Shown piece by piece: positions 26,580 to 36,086 of a stretch of DNA of 55,798 nt. Origin of the DNA: RUG14223 sp051881075 (lineage in GTDB: Bacteria > Bacillota > Clostridia > Oscillospirales > Acutalibacteraceae); NCBI GenBank assembly GCA_051881075.1, contig JBJEPE010000057.1:1-55798 (forward strand), written 5' to 3'. Below the pieces are notes generated by a model. The model saw only the letters and a program-made list of their open reading frames with translations. It was not told the DNA's origin and ran no database searches. Within the stretch, counting starts at the first letter, position 1. Each line of letters begins with the position of its first letter. Both the position numbers and the translations under genes were made by a program.

Positions 26580-27911
26580 TCAATCTACCGCTTCACCTAT
26601 AGGGTCGCAGTCTATATGATCATCTATTCTTACATTTACAAAGCTGCCCGGTAAAGGCTTATTTCCGCTTACCGTAAAGAATACCTTGCCGTCAACATCA
26701 GGTGAGTCTGCGCTTGATCTGCCGAACCAGCAACGGGCATATTTGTCATATCCCTCTACAAGAACACGCACCGTAGTTCCCTTTAAGCTTTCGCAATATT
26801 CCTCCATGATGAATTGCTGCTGCTCCATGATAATCTCCATACGGTGATTTTTAACATCTTCATCTATCTGATCATCCATCTCTGCGGCTTTAGTGTCTTC
26901 CTCCTGAGAATAAGCAAAGCAACCCAGTCTTTCAAATTTAAGCTCCTTGCAAAACTCGGCAAGCTCTGTAAAATCCTCTTCTGTTTCACCCGGAAAGCCT
27001 GTAATCAGGGTAGTCCTGAGCACAACGCCCGGAATACGCTCTCTTATTTTCTTAATAAGAGCTGTTATGCTCTCTCTGTTACCACGCCTGTTCATATTAC
27101 GCAGTACATTGCCGCTGCAATGCTGTAGTGGCAAATCAATATATTTAAGCACCTTATCCTGTGACGCAATAACATCTATAAGCTCATCGGTTATTCTGTC
27201 CGGATAGCAGTACAATACCCTTATCCATTCTATGCCCTCTATACCGCAGAGCCTTAAAAGCAGCTTAGCAAGCATAGGTTCACCGTAGATATCTTCACCG
27301 TATCTGGTGGTATCCTGCGCAATAACAATAAGCTCTTTAACTCCGTTTTGTGCAAGCCTTTCTGCCTCAGCTACAACATCATCAAGCTGTCTGCTTCTGA
27401 ACTTACCCCTGATAAGCGGTATAGCGCAATAGCTACATCTGTTATCGCAGCCCTCAGCAATCTTAAGGTAAGCATAATAGTGCGGCGTACTCTGTACTCT
27501 GCCACCTGATAACGGCAAAAGGTATTTATCGGGACAAAGCTCTACTTTATTGCTTTTAAGCACATCTTCAACTACCGATACTATATCGGTGTTACCGCCT
27601 ATACCTACAACGGCATCCACCTCGTAAAGCTCCTTTAATATATCGCTATGATAACGCTCGGCAAGACAGCCCGTAACTATTATAGCACGTATTTTGCCCT
27701 CACTTTTAAGCTTGCCCAGCTCTATTATTTCATCTATGCTTTCCTGCTTTGCATCCTCAATAAAGCCACAGGTATTTACAATGGCAACATCGCACATTGC
27801 AACGTCCTCAACCAGCTTATATCCTGCCTGCTTTAAGGTAAAAAGCAGCATTTCCGCATCTACTCTGTTTTTTGCACAGCCAAGGCTGACCATGCCGATT
27901 TTATAAGACAT
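26580..27911 (-). CDS. rimO: Ribosomal protein S12 methylthiotransferase
   Basis: 443 residues of the MiaB/RimO radical-SAM family. The N-terminal UPF0004 domain has three cluster cysteines (SLGCAKNRVD, NTCGFI, TGCLAERY). The radical-SAM motif is EGCDNRCSYCAIP. A C-terminal TRAM domain follows. The start MVSLGCAKNRVDAE and the RGKFRSR segment favour RimO over MiaB. It adds a methylthio group to the conserved Asp of ribosomal protein S12. The ATG is preceded by AGAGGAAT. It lies 39 bp after recX. Confidence 0.93.
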   Translation of the reverse strand: MSYKIGMVSLGCAKNRVDAEMLLFTLKQAGYKLVEDVAMCDVAIVNTCGFIEDAKQESIDEIIELGKLKSEGKIRAIIVTGCLAERYHSDILKELYEVDAVVGIGGNTDIVSVVEDVLKSNKVELCPDKYLLPLSGGRVQSTPHYYAYLKIAEGCDNRCSYCAIPLIRGKFRSRQLDDVVAEAERLAQNGVKELIVIAQDTTRYGEDIYGEPMLAKLLLRLCGIEGIEWIRVLYCYPDRITDELIDVIASQDKVLKYIDLPLQHCSGNVLRNMNRRGNRESITALIKKIRERIPGVVLRTTLITGFPGETEEDFTELAEFCKELKFERLGCFAYSQEEDTKAAEMDDQIDEDVKNHRMEIIMEQQQFIMEEYCESLKGTTVRVLVEGYDKYARCWFGRSSADSPDVDGKVFFTVSGNKPLPGSFVNVRIDDHIDCDPIGEAVD

Positions 27912-27950
27912 ATTGATTATTCCTCTTATCGTATTTATATCTGCCTAAAT

Positions 27951-28556
27951 TTATTCCTCCGAATACTGCTCAATTACCGCCCTTATATCCTCATAGCGAT
28001 AACCGAGCCTTTGCAGTGCCGCCACAGTTTGCCTCATTCCTTTTTCATCATTCAGCTTTCTGTAGTACTTTCTGCTTATCAAAGAGTCTATAAGCTCTCG
28101 TTCATCGGGAGATATCTTCTCTATTATCTCACAAATAATATCTCTGTCAATACCCTTTTGTGATAATTCATATTCTGTTCTTCTTATTGAATAATTTTTA
28201 ATATAAAAACAATCATGCGCAAACCTTTCTGCATAACTCACGTCGTTTATAAGTCCAAGCTCCTGCATACGGTCCGCCGCCATTTCGGCGTAATGCTCAT
28301 CACTGTCCGCACATATTTTATCAATAAGCTCCTTGCGTGAATAATCCCTTAATGATAAAAAATACATTGCTCTGCTTTTTGCTCTGTTAAATCCCGAAAG
28401 CTCAATAAGCTCATGCAACTGCTCATCGGTTATGGTTACTCCGCTTACTATGCCTTTATCCTGTACGGTCTTGGCATCAAGCTCCATAGCAAATTCACCG
28501 TCAATATACAGGGCGCACAAGGACTTTTTTCTTATCTGTACATCTGTTACAAGCAT
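27951..28556 (-). CDS. recX: RecA regulatory protein RecX
   Basis: 201 residues of mostly helical, charged sequence with the tandem three-helix repeats of RecX. The central landmarks are SRKELIDKI and QELGLINDVSYAERFAHD, followed by SIRRTEYELSQKGIDRDII. RecX binds the RecA filament and limits its activity. Its ATG shares one base with the recA stop (TAATG), so translation is coupled. Length is typical for Firmicutes. Confidence 0.92.
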   Translation of the reverse strand: MLVTDVQIRKKSLCALYIDGEFAMELDAKTVQDKGIVSGVTITDEQLHELIELSGFNRAKSRAMYFLSLRDYSRKELIDKICADSDEHYAEMAADRMQELGLINDVSYAERFAHDCFYIKNYSIRRTEYELSQKGIDRDIICEIIEKISPDERELIDSLISRKYYRKLNDEKGMRQTVAALQRLGYRYEDIRAVIEQYSEE

Positions 28557-29692
28557 TATTCTTCAACCATAATGTCAATATTTTTCTTTCTGCCTCTGGT
28601 GGTCTTTTCCGGCTCCGCAAGCGGCTCAGCAGGCATTACTTCGTCAAGCTCCTTAACAGCACCCTTTGACTTTGCCGTCTTAACGGTAGGCTCATCGTCT
28701 GATTTAAGTATATTAAGGCTTTGCATTACCTTGCTCTCTATCTCGGAGGCAAGCTCGGTATCACTTTCAAACAGCAGCTTTACATTATCTCTGCCTTGGC
28801 CGAGTCGCTTTTCACCGTATGAGAACCATGCGCCGCTTTTTTGTATGATATCCATTTTAACGGCTATGTCTACTAGCTCGCCGACCTTTGAAATACCCTT
28901 GCCGTACATTATATCAAATTCAGCCTCTCTGAACGGAGGTGCTATCTTATTCTTAACTACCTTTGCCCTTGTTCTTGATCCTATTACCTCTCCGCTGCTC
29001 TTAAGTGTTTCTGTCTTTCTTATATCTATACGTACAGAAGAATAGAACTTAAGCGCACGTCCACCCGGAGTAACCTCAGGATTACCGTAAACTACGCCCA
29101 CCTTTTCACGCAACTGGTTAATAAAGATAGCAACGCAGTTTGACTTTGAAATTGCACCTGCAAGCTTTCTTAAAGCCTGTGACATAAGTCTTGCCTGCAA
29201 GCCAACGTGTGAATCACCCATTTCGCCCTCTATCTCGGCTCTTGGTACAAGTGCGGCTACAGAGTCAACAACTATAACGTCGATTGCGCCTGAGCGTACA
29301 AGTGCCTCTGTTATTTCAAGTGCCTGTTCACCTGTATCAGGTTGAGAAACAAGCAAAGAATCAACATCTACACCAAGCGCCTTAGCATATACAGGGTCAA
29401 GTGCGTGCTCAACGTCAATAAATGCGGCATTTCCGCCGAGCTTCTGTCCCTCTGCTATACAATGCAGTGAAAGTGTGGTTTTACCGGAGGATTCCGGTCC
29501 GTATATCTCTATAATTCTTCCTCTTGGCAAACCGCCGATGCCAAGCGCTATATCAAGTGACAAAGAACCTGTTGAGATGTGCTCAACGTTCATTGTCTGG
29601 TTTTGTCCTAATCTCATTACGGCACCCTTACCGAATTGCTTTTCTATTTGGCTTATAGCCGTTTCAAGTGCCTTTAGCTTATCTACTGCCAT
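28556..29692 (-). CDS. recA: Recombinase RecA
   Basis: 378 residues. The N-terminus KALETAISQIEKQFGKGAVMRLG, Walker A GPESSGKTTL, Walker B VIVVDSVAALVP, loop 1/2 region with FINQLREKVG, and GGRALKFYSSVRID are all present. It ends with a charged tail. It mediates homologous recombination and triggers LexA self-cleavage. It has a perfect promoter but no recognisable clostridial SOS box there (see rejected list). It heads recA-recX-rimO-pgsA. Confidence 0.98.
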   Translation of the reverse strand: MAVDKLKALETAISQIEKQFGKGAVMRLGQNQTMNVEHISTGSLSLDIALGIGGLPRGRIIEIYGPESSGKTTLSLHCIAEGQKLGGNAAFIDVEHALDPVYAKALGVDVDSLLVSQPDTGEQALEITEALVRSGAIDVIVVDSVAALVPRAEIEGEMGDSHVGLQARLMSQALRKLAGAISKSNCVAIFINQLREKVGVVYGNPEVTPGGRALKFYSSVRIDIRKTETLKSSGEVIGSRTRAKVVKNKIAPPFREAEFDIMYGKGISKVGELVDIAVKMDIIQKSGAWFSYGEKRLGQGRDNVKLLFESDTELASEIESKVMQSLNILKSDDEPTVKTAKSKGAVKELDEVMPAEPLAEPEKTTRGRKKNIDIMVEE

Positions 29693-29730
29693 CTATGTGT
29701 AACTCCCTTCGAGCATCTTTTCTCATTTTA

Positions 29731-29759
29731 ATTATACAATATTTTATCAAAAATTGCAA
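29731..29759 (-). promoter_or_regulatory. Promoter of recA
   Basis: On the minus strand: TTGCAA, 17 bp, perfect TATAAT, about 38 bp before the ATG. Confidence 0.8.
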
Positions 29760-29803
29760 TAAGCATATTGCATACCGCAAAATTTTTATGCAATTAAGTC
29801 CTA

Positions 29804-30646
29804 CTAAATTCTGCGCCCCGTTATAGAACGGTCAAGATCCTGTATATCTTTGATTATGCGTATGTCCGTATACCCTTTATTAAGCATAATCTGTTTTATC
29901 TGTTCTCCCTGAGTTTCTCCTATCTCAAAGGCGATAGCCCCACCGTGCTTAATTTTATCTGTCCACAGGTCTATTATTGCCCTGTAAAATACAAGTCCGT
30001 CATCGCCTCCGCAAAGTGCCATCATCGGCTCTGCGGCAAGCTCTATCTGTAGCGTGGGTATTCTGTCCTTCTCTATGTACGGTGGGTTAGCAACAAGGAT
30101 ATCTATTGACTGATCGGGTACATCTTTATAATAGCTTAAAATATCATTTTTTATTGCTATAGTGTTATCAGCCTTATTTTCAACAATGTTTCTCTGCAAA
30201 TAATCAAACGCAATATCCGATAGCTCAACAGCCGTTACCCTGCTGTCCTTTATACTGCAAGCAAGTGTTATTGCTATTATTCCGCTGCCTGAGCATAAAT
30301 CATAAATATTCGGTGCAGGATAATCTTCGGCAATTTTTAGTGCCTGTCTTACTACTACCTCTGTATCGTCACGAGGTATGAGAACTCCCTCGCCTATATA
30401 ATAATCTCTGCCCATAAACTCCCACTTACCGACAAGATACTGCAACGGATATCCGGTCATACGCTTTGCGGTAAGCTGTGCAAGCTTATCGGCAATTTCC
30501 TGTGTAGGCTCAGCCGTACCGAACATAGCGTCCGAAAAATTCATACCGCTTGCGGCCTCCAGCAATATGCGAGCCTCTGCACTTGGGCTTGGTGTGATAT
30601 TTTCAAGCTTAAGCTTTGTTTCATCATAAAGCTGTCTGAATTTCAT
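29804..30646 (-). CDS. prmC: Peptide chain release factor N5-glutamine methyltransferase
   Basis: 280 residues from the ATG at 30646, which overlaps the stop of the DUF1385 gene (TGATG). The longer frame to 30754 lies inside that gene and does not fit the family. It has the N-terminal helical release-factor-binding domain, the IPRDDTEVVV motif (families usually have PRPDTE), the SAM-binding YDLCSGSGIIAI, and the catalytic NPPY at 187-190. It methylates the GGQ glutamine of RF1 and RF2. DUF1385-prmC is a common Firmicute pair. prfA, often next, is absent here. Confidence 0.93.
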   Translation of the reverse strand: MKFRQLYDETKLKLENITPSPSAEARILLEAASGMNFSDAMFGTAEPTQEIADKLAQLTAKRMTGYPLQYLVGKWEFMGRDYYIGEGVLIPRDDTEVVVRQALKIAEDYPAPNIYDLCSGSGIIAITLACSIKDSRVTAVELSDIAFDYLQRNIVENKADNTIAIKNDILSYYKDVPDQSIDILVANPPYIEKDRIPTLQIELAAEPMMALCGGDDGLVFYRAIIDLWTDKIKHGGAIAFEIGETQGEQIKQIMLNKGYTDIRIIKDIQDLDRSITGRRI

Positions 30647-31599
30647 CAGCCTATTCTGTCCTCTCCGTTTTCGGGTATTACCTCTGTCATTGCGGCAATG
30701 GCTACCTCTATCATACTTGCATCCGGCTCTTTTGTGGTTATTCTTTGTGCCCACATACCCGGTGCGGCTATAATCCTTGTAAGCAGATTTTCATGTCTGC
30801 TGCAAAGCTTTATAAGCTCATATCCGAAACCTACCGTTATAGGCAAAAGCAGAAGCTTTGTACCTGTGCGTATAAACGGGTTAGAAAACGGTATAAATAA
30901 TCCGATTATAATACCTATTATGAGCATTATTACAAGGAAGCTTGTTCCGCAACGCGGATGAAATCTCTTGTATTTCTTTACATTCTCAACGGTAAGCTCT
31001 TCACCGTTTTCATAGCAAAAGATAGTCTTATGCTCAGCACCGTGATACTGGAAAACACGCTTCATATCGCTCATTTGCGAGCATACAACGATGTATATTA
31101 AAAATAATATTATTCTGATAATTCCCTCAAATACTGAGCGATAAAGTGTGACCCCTGTCATACCGGGGAACAGCTTAAGGCTCTGATTGCAAAGCCATGA
31201 CGGTGCAAGGTAAAACAGGAATACGGCAAGCGCAATGCCTAAAATAGACGAAATCACCATTAAGAACGTCATAAACTTATCTCCGAATACTTTAGTAAGC
31301 CACTTTTCAAATTTAGTCGGTTCTTCTTCTATCTCATCAAGTGATTTATCCGCAGACAACATAAGTGCCTTATAGCTTAATCTCATCGAATCTATAAGGC
31401 CCGCTATACCTCTGAGTATAGGTGCCTTGAATATCTTGAACTTTGAGCCGAGAGTCGGCACAAAAATATCCTCTTTATATATTCCGTCCTTAGTACGTAC
31501 CGCCACCGTAGTGCGCTTAGGACCTCTCATCATTATACCCTCAATAAGTGCAGAACCGCCTATTGAGGTGATTATTCTCTGTTTATTATTTTCATTCAA
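30646..31599 (-). CDS. DUF1385 membrane protein
   Basis: About 317 residues. I place the start at TTG 31599: GGAGG lies 9 nt upstream, inside the 3' end of the kinase gene, and the family N-terminus (SIGGSALIEGIMMRGP) follows. An ATG at 31626 would overlap the kinase by 35 bp without a ribosome site. The N-terminal signature is followed by four to five membrane helices and the conserved YHGAEHKTIFCYENGEELT and FHPRCGTSFL motifs, whose His and Cys residues look metal-binding. The family is always near prmC in Firmicutes. Its function is unknown. Confidence 0.87.
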   Translation of the reverse strand: MNENNKQRIITSIGGSALIEGIMMRGPKRTTVAVRTKDGIYKEDIFVPTLGSKFKIFKAPILRGIAGLIDSMRLSYKALMLSADKSLDEIEEEPTKFEKWLTKVFGDKFMTFLMVISSILGIALAVFLFYLAPSWLCNQSLKLFPGMTGVTLYRSVFEGIIRIILFLIYIVVCSQMSDMKRVFQYHGAEHKTIFCYENGEELTVENVKKYKRFHPRCGTSFLVIMLIIGIIIGLFIPFSNPFIRTGTKLLLLPITVGFGYELIKLCSRHENLLTRIIAAPGMWAQRITTKEPDASMIEVAIAAMTEVIPENGEDRIG

Positions 31600-33088
31600 G
31601 TATATCACCCTCCTGTGTATTAGCATTTATATCGTTAAAATCGGTTATCATATTCTCTTCATTGTCAAAGGCATCAGATTTTTCGTAATAAACAGGCAGC
31701 TTTATGGTAACTATGGTTCCCACGTTCTCTTTACTTTGAATATCAAGCGTACCATTGTGCAGTCTGACTATCTCATCAGCCACCGCCAAGCCTATGCCTG
31801 AGCCTCTGCGTGTTTGATTTGATTTAAAGAATTTCTCCTTGACCTTGGGCAGATCCTCCATAGGTATGCCACAGCCGTTATCGCCTATTTTAATAGATAC
31901 GATATCGTCCTCCTGCTCTGCCTGTATCTCTACTATGCCGTTTGCTTCAGTGTACTTGAGCGCATTGTCTATAATATTCATAAACACCTGACGCAGCCTG
32001 TTCTTATCGCCCTTTATAATGATAATATTATCAGGCTCGTCATATACAAGGTGCTTACCCTCAAGGACGGCTCTTTCACGCAACATATATACGGCATCGT
32101 CAAGCTCTGCAAGTATATCTACCTTATCTACAATAAGCTTCATCTTTCCGTTCTGAATACGTGAAAAGTCGAGCAATTCTTCAACAAGACCGGTAAGTCT
32201 GCCGGCCTCTCTGATAATTATATCAACACCCTTTTCAAGCATTTGCGGGTCATATGCCGCACCCATCTTCATGGTTTCAGCCCAACCCTTAATAGCCGTA
32301 AGCGGTGTTCTTAGTTCATGTGAAACGGAAGAAATAAAGTCATTTTTCATTTTTTCGGCTGCGTCAAGCTCATCTGCCATATTATTTACGGCATCGCATA
32401 GATCGCCTATTTCATCATCGTTTTTCTTTTCTATCTTGGCATCAAAGTTGCCCTGCGCTATCTTCTTAGCGGCTTCACTTATCTCCCTAACAGGATTAAT
32501 GATAGACTTTATAAAATATGTACCGGACATTATAACAAAGAACAGAATAACCACGCTTAAAAAGATCATGGCAAACGTAAGCAGAAAGATACGCCTGTTA
32601 GCTATCTCAAGCGATACAACATAGCGTACCGCACCGGCATAGTCACCCGTACTTTTATTATATATTACTCTTGTTACAGCCATCACATCTTCACCGGATG
32701 TAAGCGTACCTACCCAAATGGAAAATCCGCTCTGATCCTTTTTGGCAAGGTCAAAGTCCGGCATAGGCTGTGACATATCCGGTTCAAATCCTACGGATGT
32801 GATTATGATCTTACCCTCGCTGTTAAATATCATAAGCTCCATAAGCTCTTTGTCCGGAAAGCTCTCAACGTAATCTCTGGAATTATCCTCGAACTCCTTG
32901 GAGTTAAGGCTTGTATATTCGGCAAATACGTTTACAAGCTCATTGGCACGTCCGCTGAGAGTCTGCTGTATTGCGCTGTAATAGTAATTTTTTATAAAGA
33001 AGGTCATTGCAACAACCAAAACCGTAAGAATAACAATAACTATGCTAAGGCTGTTAATAAGCCAACGTTTTGTAATTCCCTTTACCAA
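31592..33088 (-). CDS. Membrane sensor histidine kinase
   Basis: About 498 residues from TTG 33088, which has AGGAGGA 8 nt upstream. The alternative at 33124 overlaps the regulator's stop and lacks a ribosome site. Two membrane helices flank an extracytoplasmic sensor of about 140 residues. Then come a HAMP domain (PVREISEAAKKIAQGNFDA), the H-box SHELRTPLTAIKGW with the phosphorylated His, the N-box NIIDNALKYT, and G-boxes DNGCGIP and GSGIGLAVADEIV. It phosphorylates the adjacent OmpR-type regulator. The FG-GAP lipoprotein two genes upstream could be part of the sensing. Confidence 0.9.
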   Translation of the reverse strand: MVKGITKRWLINSLSIVIVILTVLVVAMTFFIKNYYYSAIQQTLSGRANELVNVFAEYTSLNSKEFEDNSRDYVESFPDKELMELMIFNSEGKIIITSVGFEPDMSQPMPDFDLAKKDQSGFSIWVGTLTSGEDVMAVTRVIYNKSTGDYAGAVRYVVSLEIANRRIFLLTFAMIFLSVVILFFVIMSGTYFIKSIINPVREISEAAKKIAQGNFDAKIEKKNDDEIGDLCDAVNNMADELDAAEKMKNDFISSVSHELRTPLTAIKGWAETMKMGAAYDPQMLEKGVDIIIREAGRLTGLVEELLDFSRIQNGKMKLIVDKVDILAELDDAVYMLRERAVLEGKHLVYDEPDNIIIIKGDKNRLRQVFMNIIDNALKYTEANGIVEIQAEQEDDIVSIKIGDNGCGIPMEDLPKVKEKFFKSNQTRRGSGIGLAVADEIVRLHNGTLDIQSKENVGTIVTIKLPVYYEKSDAFDNEENMITDFNDINANTQEGDILE

Positions 33089-33111
33089 CAGAAAGTCCTC
33101 CTCTTTGGCGG

Positions 33112-33813
33112 TTAAGCATCCCACTTATATCCAAGTCCCCATACGGTAACTATGTACTGCGGTGCAGAGGGCTCGTCCTCAATCTTCATTCTTAATCTGC
33201 GTACATTAACGTCAACTATTTTAAGCTCGCCGACATAGGCATCTCCCCATACATGATTAAGTATATCTGTACGGTCAAGTGCCGCACCGGGGTTTGACAG
33301 GAAGTACTCCATAAGCTGAAATTCAACCTGAGTAAGGTCAACAAGCTTACCGTTCTTACGCAATGTTCTGTTTCTCAGATTAAGTACAAAGTTGCCCGAA
33401 ACAAGCTCTTCTTTAAAGTTATTTTCCGCACGAAGCTCAGCAAGCGCAACTCTGCGATACAAAGCGTCTACTCTTGCCATAAGCTCGCTTGGACTGAACG
33501 GCTTTGTAACATAGTCATCCGCACCAAGCATAAGACCCGTTACCTTATCCATCTCCTGAGTTTTTGCAGTAAGCATGATTATACCTATAGAGTCATTACT
33601 CTTTCTAAGTTCTTTACAAACACTGAATCCGTCCATTACAGGCATCATTACATCAAGTATAGCAACGTCTACCTTGCCGTTATTTTCTTCATATTTGCGT
33701 AAGGCGTCTTCACCGTTACAGGCCTCTATAACCTCATATCCGGATCGCTTCAAATTGATCACTATAAATTCTCTTATAGTTGCTTCGTCCTCTGCTACAA
33801 GTATCTTTTTCAT
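33112..33813 (-). CDS. OmpR/PhoB-family response regulator
   Basis: 233 residues from ATG 33813 (AAAGGGA upstream). The receiver domain has the acidic pair in VAEDEA, the phosphoacceptor Asp in AILDVMMP, the TAKTQ switch Thr and the Lys in YVTKPFSP. The C-terminal winged helix (LTQVEFQLMEYFLSNPGAAL ... VDVNVRRLRMKIE ... VWGLGYKW) binds DNA. It works with the histidine kinase 23 bp downstream. The target genes cannot be read from the window. Confidence 0.93.
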   Translation of the reverse strand: MKKILVAEDEATIREFIVINLKRSGYEVIEACNGEDALRKYEENNGKVDVAILDVMMPVMDGFSVCKELRKSNDSIGIIMLTAKTQEMDKVTGLMLGADDYVTKPFSPSELMARVDALYRRVALAELRAENNFKEELVSGNFVLNLRNRTLRKNGKLVDLTQVEFQLMEYFLSNPGAALDRTDILNHVWGDAYVGELKIVDVNVRRLRMKIEDEPSAPQYIVTVWGLGYKWDA

Positions 33814-33872
33814 GTTATCCCTTTGAGGCAATTACATCAACTTTTTAAATGTAAAAGCCCCTCCCCCTTTCG

Positions 33873-35222
33873 TTAATTATTATTTATCAGCTGAAAGTTC
33901 TGTATTATCTCATTATCGCTGAGCACAAGCTCACTCGTTACGGTAATATTCCGCTTAGCAAAAACCGCATTCTTACCCGCAGAAATTTTAGTATATCCGT
34001 CAGATACGCTTTCCCACTCTTTATCGGTAAATACCTGAAGTCTGAGCAAAAGCTCACCCTTCTTGTTTTCTTTCCATTCATAAAAATCCATCATCTTAGT
34101 GGTAACGTCATATCTTGCGGTTATCTTGTTCTGCCAACTTGCTGGAATAACAAAGAAATATCCGTCAGAATAATTCACCACGGTGTCAAGTACCTTTATG
34201 AATTTCTGTTCGTTTACGTCATATACCGTCCATTCGGTTTCGTTACATATTATATCCGACGGCTCGTGCTCCTCCTTATACATTGCCCTTACGGTAGGTA
34301 TCTCAAGTACACCGTCCGAGTTTATATCCTTAGATACCGTCTGCGTGGTACGGTCGGTGATAGTTGGGTCTTCTACCATGTTATAAGAATCTCTTATTCT
34401 CCCGTCCTTTTTATCCCAATAAATAACCTCTGTAGATAAGCTTCCGTTTACCTTTACACCGTCTATTACAAGTCCGTAGCATTGCTCGTTTGCATCTGTT
34501 CCGGATGTAATAACACCGTAGGTTATCTTTGAATATTTTGTTATCTCCGGGTCCATAGTAGTATTGACTACTTCATAATCCGTTCTATTCGCCGCACTTT
34601 TTATAAGCTGCACTGCGGCAGTGCCTTCACTACCCGGTAATGAAAGCAATAGAACATCGTCAAGCCCGTTACCGGTAAAATCATCAACTATTATTTCATT
34701 ATAGGTCTGATTCATTATAAGCTGCTCTATCTCTTTGCCCTTAAAGTAATATACAATAAGCTGGTTTGCGGTAGACGCATAATTACTAAGTCCTACTATT
34801 ATTTCAAGAACACCGTCACCGTTTATATCGGCAAACTGAATACGGTTTACCTCGGCATTATTGCTGATAAAGCTACCGATAGATGTCCATGACTCCGATA
34901 TCTCTTTCATTATCATTATGTTAATTCCGCCCTGTGCGGCTGTGTTGCTTTGGTCTGTTGCAGGACGGAACAAAGCTATTGCCTCATCGCTACCGTCACC
35001 GTCAAGATCCTTCATAGTTATTGCGGAGCGATAATCGCCCGACTGCGGGTATTTGAATGTGTACTTTCCGCCTGCCTGCAGCTCGATAAGCTCCTGTATG
35101 CCTGCCTTGTCTCCCGTAGCTCTTGGCGGACGTATAAGGTCTGTATTATCGCCTATAAGCGGTGAACAGCCTGTAAGCATTGCGATGATAAGCAACACCG
35201 AAACTATCAATTTCAGCTTCAT
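33873..35222 (-). CDS. FG-GAP/VCBS-repeat lipoprotein
   Basis: 449 residues from ATG 35222 (GGAGGAATAGT upstream, 1 nt after the trmB stop). A lipoprotein signal ends in the lipobox LTGC, so the protein is tethered outside the membrane. At least four calcium-loop-like FG-GAP repeats are visible: MKDLDGDGSDEAIALF, FADINGDGVLEIIVG, VDDFTGNGLDDVLLL and KDINSDGVLEIPTV, spaced as in a beta-propeller. The last part is beta-rich. It precedes the two-component genes in the same operon, so it may be an extracytoplasmic accessory or target of that system. Exact role unknown. Confidence 0.75.
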   Translation of the reverse strand: MKLKLIVSVLLIIAMLTGCSPLIGDNTDLIRPPRATGDKAGIQELIELQAGGKYTFKYPQSGDYRSAITMKDLDGDGSDEAIALFRPATDQSNTAAQGGINIMIMKEISESWTSIGSFISNNAEVNRIQFADINGDGVLEIIVGLSNYASTANQLIVYYFKGKEIEQLIMNQTYNEIIVDDFTGNGLDDVLLLSLPGSEGTAAVQLIKSAANRTDYEVVNTTMDPEITKYSKITYGVITSGTDANEQCYGLVIDGVKVNGSLSTEVIYWDKKDGRIRDSYNMVEDPTITDRTTQTVSKDINSDGVLEIPTVRAMYKEEHEPSDIICNETEWTVYDVNEQKFIKVLDTVVNYSDGYFFVIPASWQNKITARYDVTTKMMDFYEWKENKKGELLLRLQVFTDKEWESVSDGYTKISAGKNAVFAKRNITVTSELVLSDNEIIQNFQLINNN

Positions 35223-35223
35223 A

Positions 35224-35892
35224 CTATTCCTCCTGTCCGTTAAAGCGTACAGCACAGTATTTTATCTTTATACCCTGCTCTGAAAACATCTTTTCATGCT
35301 CGGTCATTATGTTATCGGTAATATCGCTGTTATGCAGGTCATAGGTGCATTTCAGCATTTCAAAGCCGCACTGTTCAAAGTACTCCAAGCTCTCGGCAAA
35401 AAGCTCATCGTCGTCTGTTTTAAAGCGTATCTCTCCGCCCTTGACGAGAAATTGCTTGTACTTTTCAAGTAATCTAGGGTAAGTTAAGCGACGCTTTTTA
35501 TGCTTTTTGCGTGGCCACGGGTTACAGAAATTTATGTATATTCTCTGCACCTCATCCTGTGGCGATATTATGTCGTCTATCTGTTCTATGTTTTTTGCAG
35601 TAAGCAGTATGTTATCTACCTGCCTGCCTGTATTTTCAAAGCGTTTGACTATATTTCTTCTGCCGACACCCAGCATATCGCTCTTTATATCTACGGCTAA
35701 ATAGTTTATATCGGGATTTTGAAACGCAAGCTCTGCGATAAATCCGCACTTTCCGCAGCCAAGTTCAAGCTGTAACGGCTGTTTCTTCTTAAATTTTGTT
35801 TGCCATTTTCCTTTATAATTTTCGCAATCCTTTATGAAATAATCGCATACTTCAAGCTCCGGGATTGCCCAACGTTTTTTTCTTATTCTCAT
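35224..35892 (-). CDS. trmB: tRNA (guanine-N7-)-methyltransferase
   Basis: 222 residues from the second in-frame ATG (35892). It matches the family start MRIRKKRWAIPEL; the first ATG at 35910 is possible. The SAM site is LELGCGKCGFIAELAF, followed by YLAVDIK. The catalytic and tRNA-contact motif is YINFCNPWPRKKHKKRRLT. It methylates G46 of tRNA variable loops. It heads a six-gene tightly packed run to prmC and has its own strong promoter. Confidence 0.93.
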   Translation of the reverse strand: MRIRKKRWAIPELEVCDYFIKDCENYKGKWQTKFKKKQPLQLELGCGKCGFIAELAFQNPDINYLAVDIKSDMLGVGRRNIVKRFENTGRQVDNILLTAKNIEQIDDIISPQDEVQRIYINFCNPWPRKKHKKRRLTYPRLLEKYKQFLVKGGEIRFKTDDDELFAESLEYFEQCGFEMLKCTYDLHNSDITDNIMTEHEKMFSEQGIKIKYCAVRFNGQEE

Positions 35893-35925
35893 GTTTCCAT
35901 ACCACTCCATTGTATAGGTATATTT

Positions 35926-35954
35926 ATTATAGCAAATAAGTAGCCATTTTGCAA
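35926..35954 (-). promoter_or_regulatory. Promoter of the trmB-to-prmC operon
   Basis: On the minus strand: TTGCAA, 17 bp, perfect TATAAT. The gap is shared with the divergent asnB promoter. Confidence 0.8.
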
Positions 35955-36000
35955 ACCTTTTTTAATTTTTCTTTTAATCTGCTTTTTTATAAAAAATATC

Positions 36001-36029
36001 TTGTCAATATCCTAAAAGAATGTTACAAT
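36001..36029 (+). promoter_or_regulatory. Promoter of asnB
   Basis: TTGTCA, 17 bp, TACAAT; one mismatch to consensus in each hexamer. Confidence 0.75.
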
Positions 36030-36086
36030 AAGATGTATTACATTTATTGAGCAGCAAATTTTATTTAATATATAGGAGTGATAAAA

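Noticed and set aside
29693..29753. SOS (LexA) box upstream of recA
   Set aside because: I looked for GAAC-N4-GTTC. Only CGAAGGGAGTTAC is present, which breaks both half-sites. The promoter itself is clear.
33832..33872. Possible terminator between lipoprotein and response regulator
   Set aside because: Only a C-rich run followed by T residues, with no stem. The genes are more likely co-transcribed.
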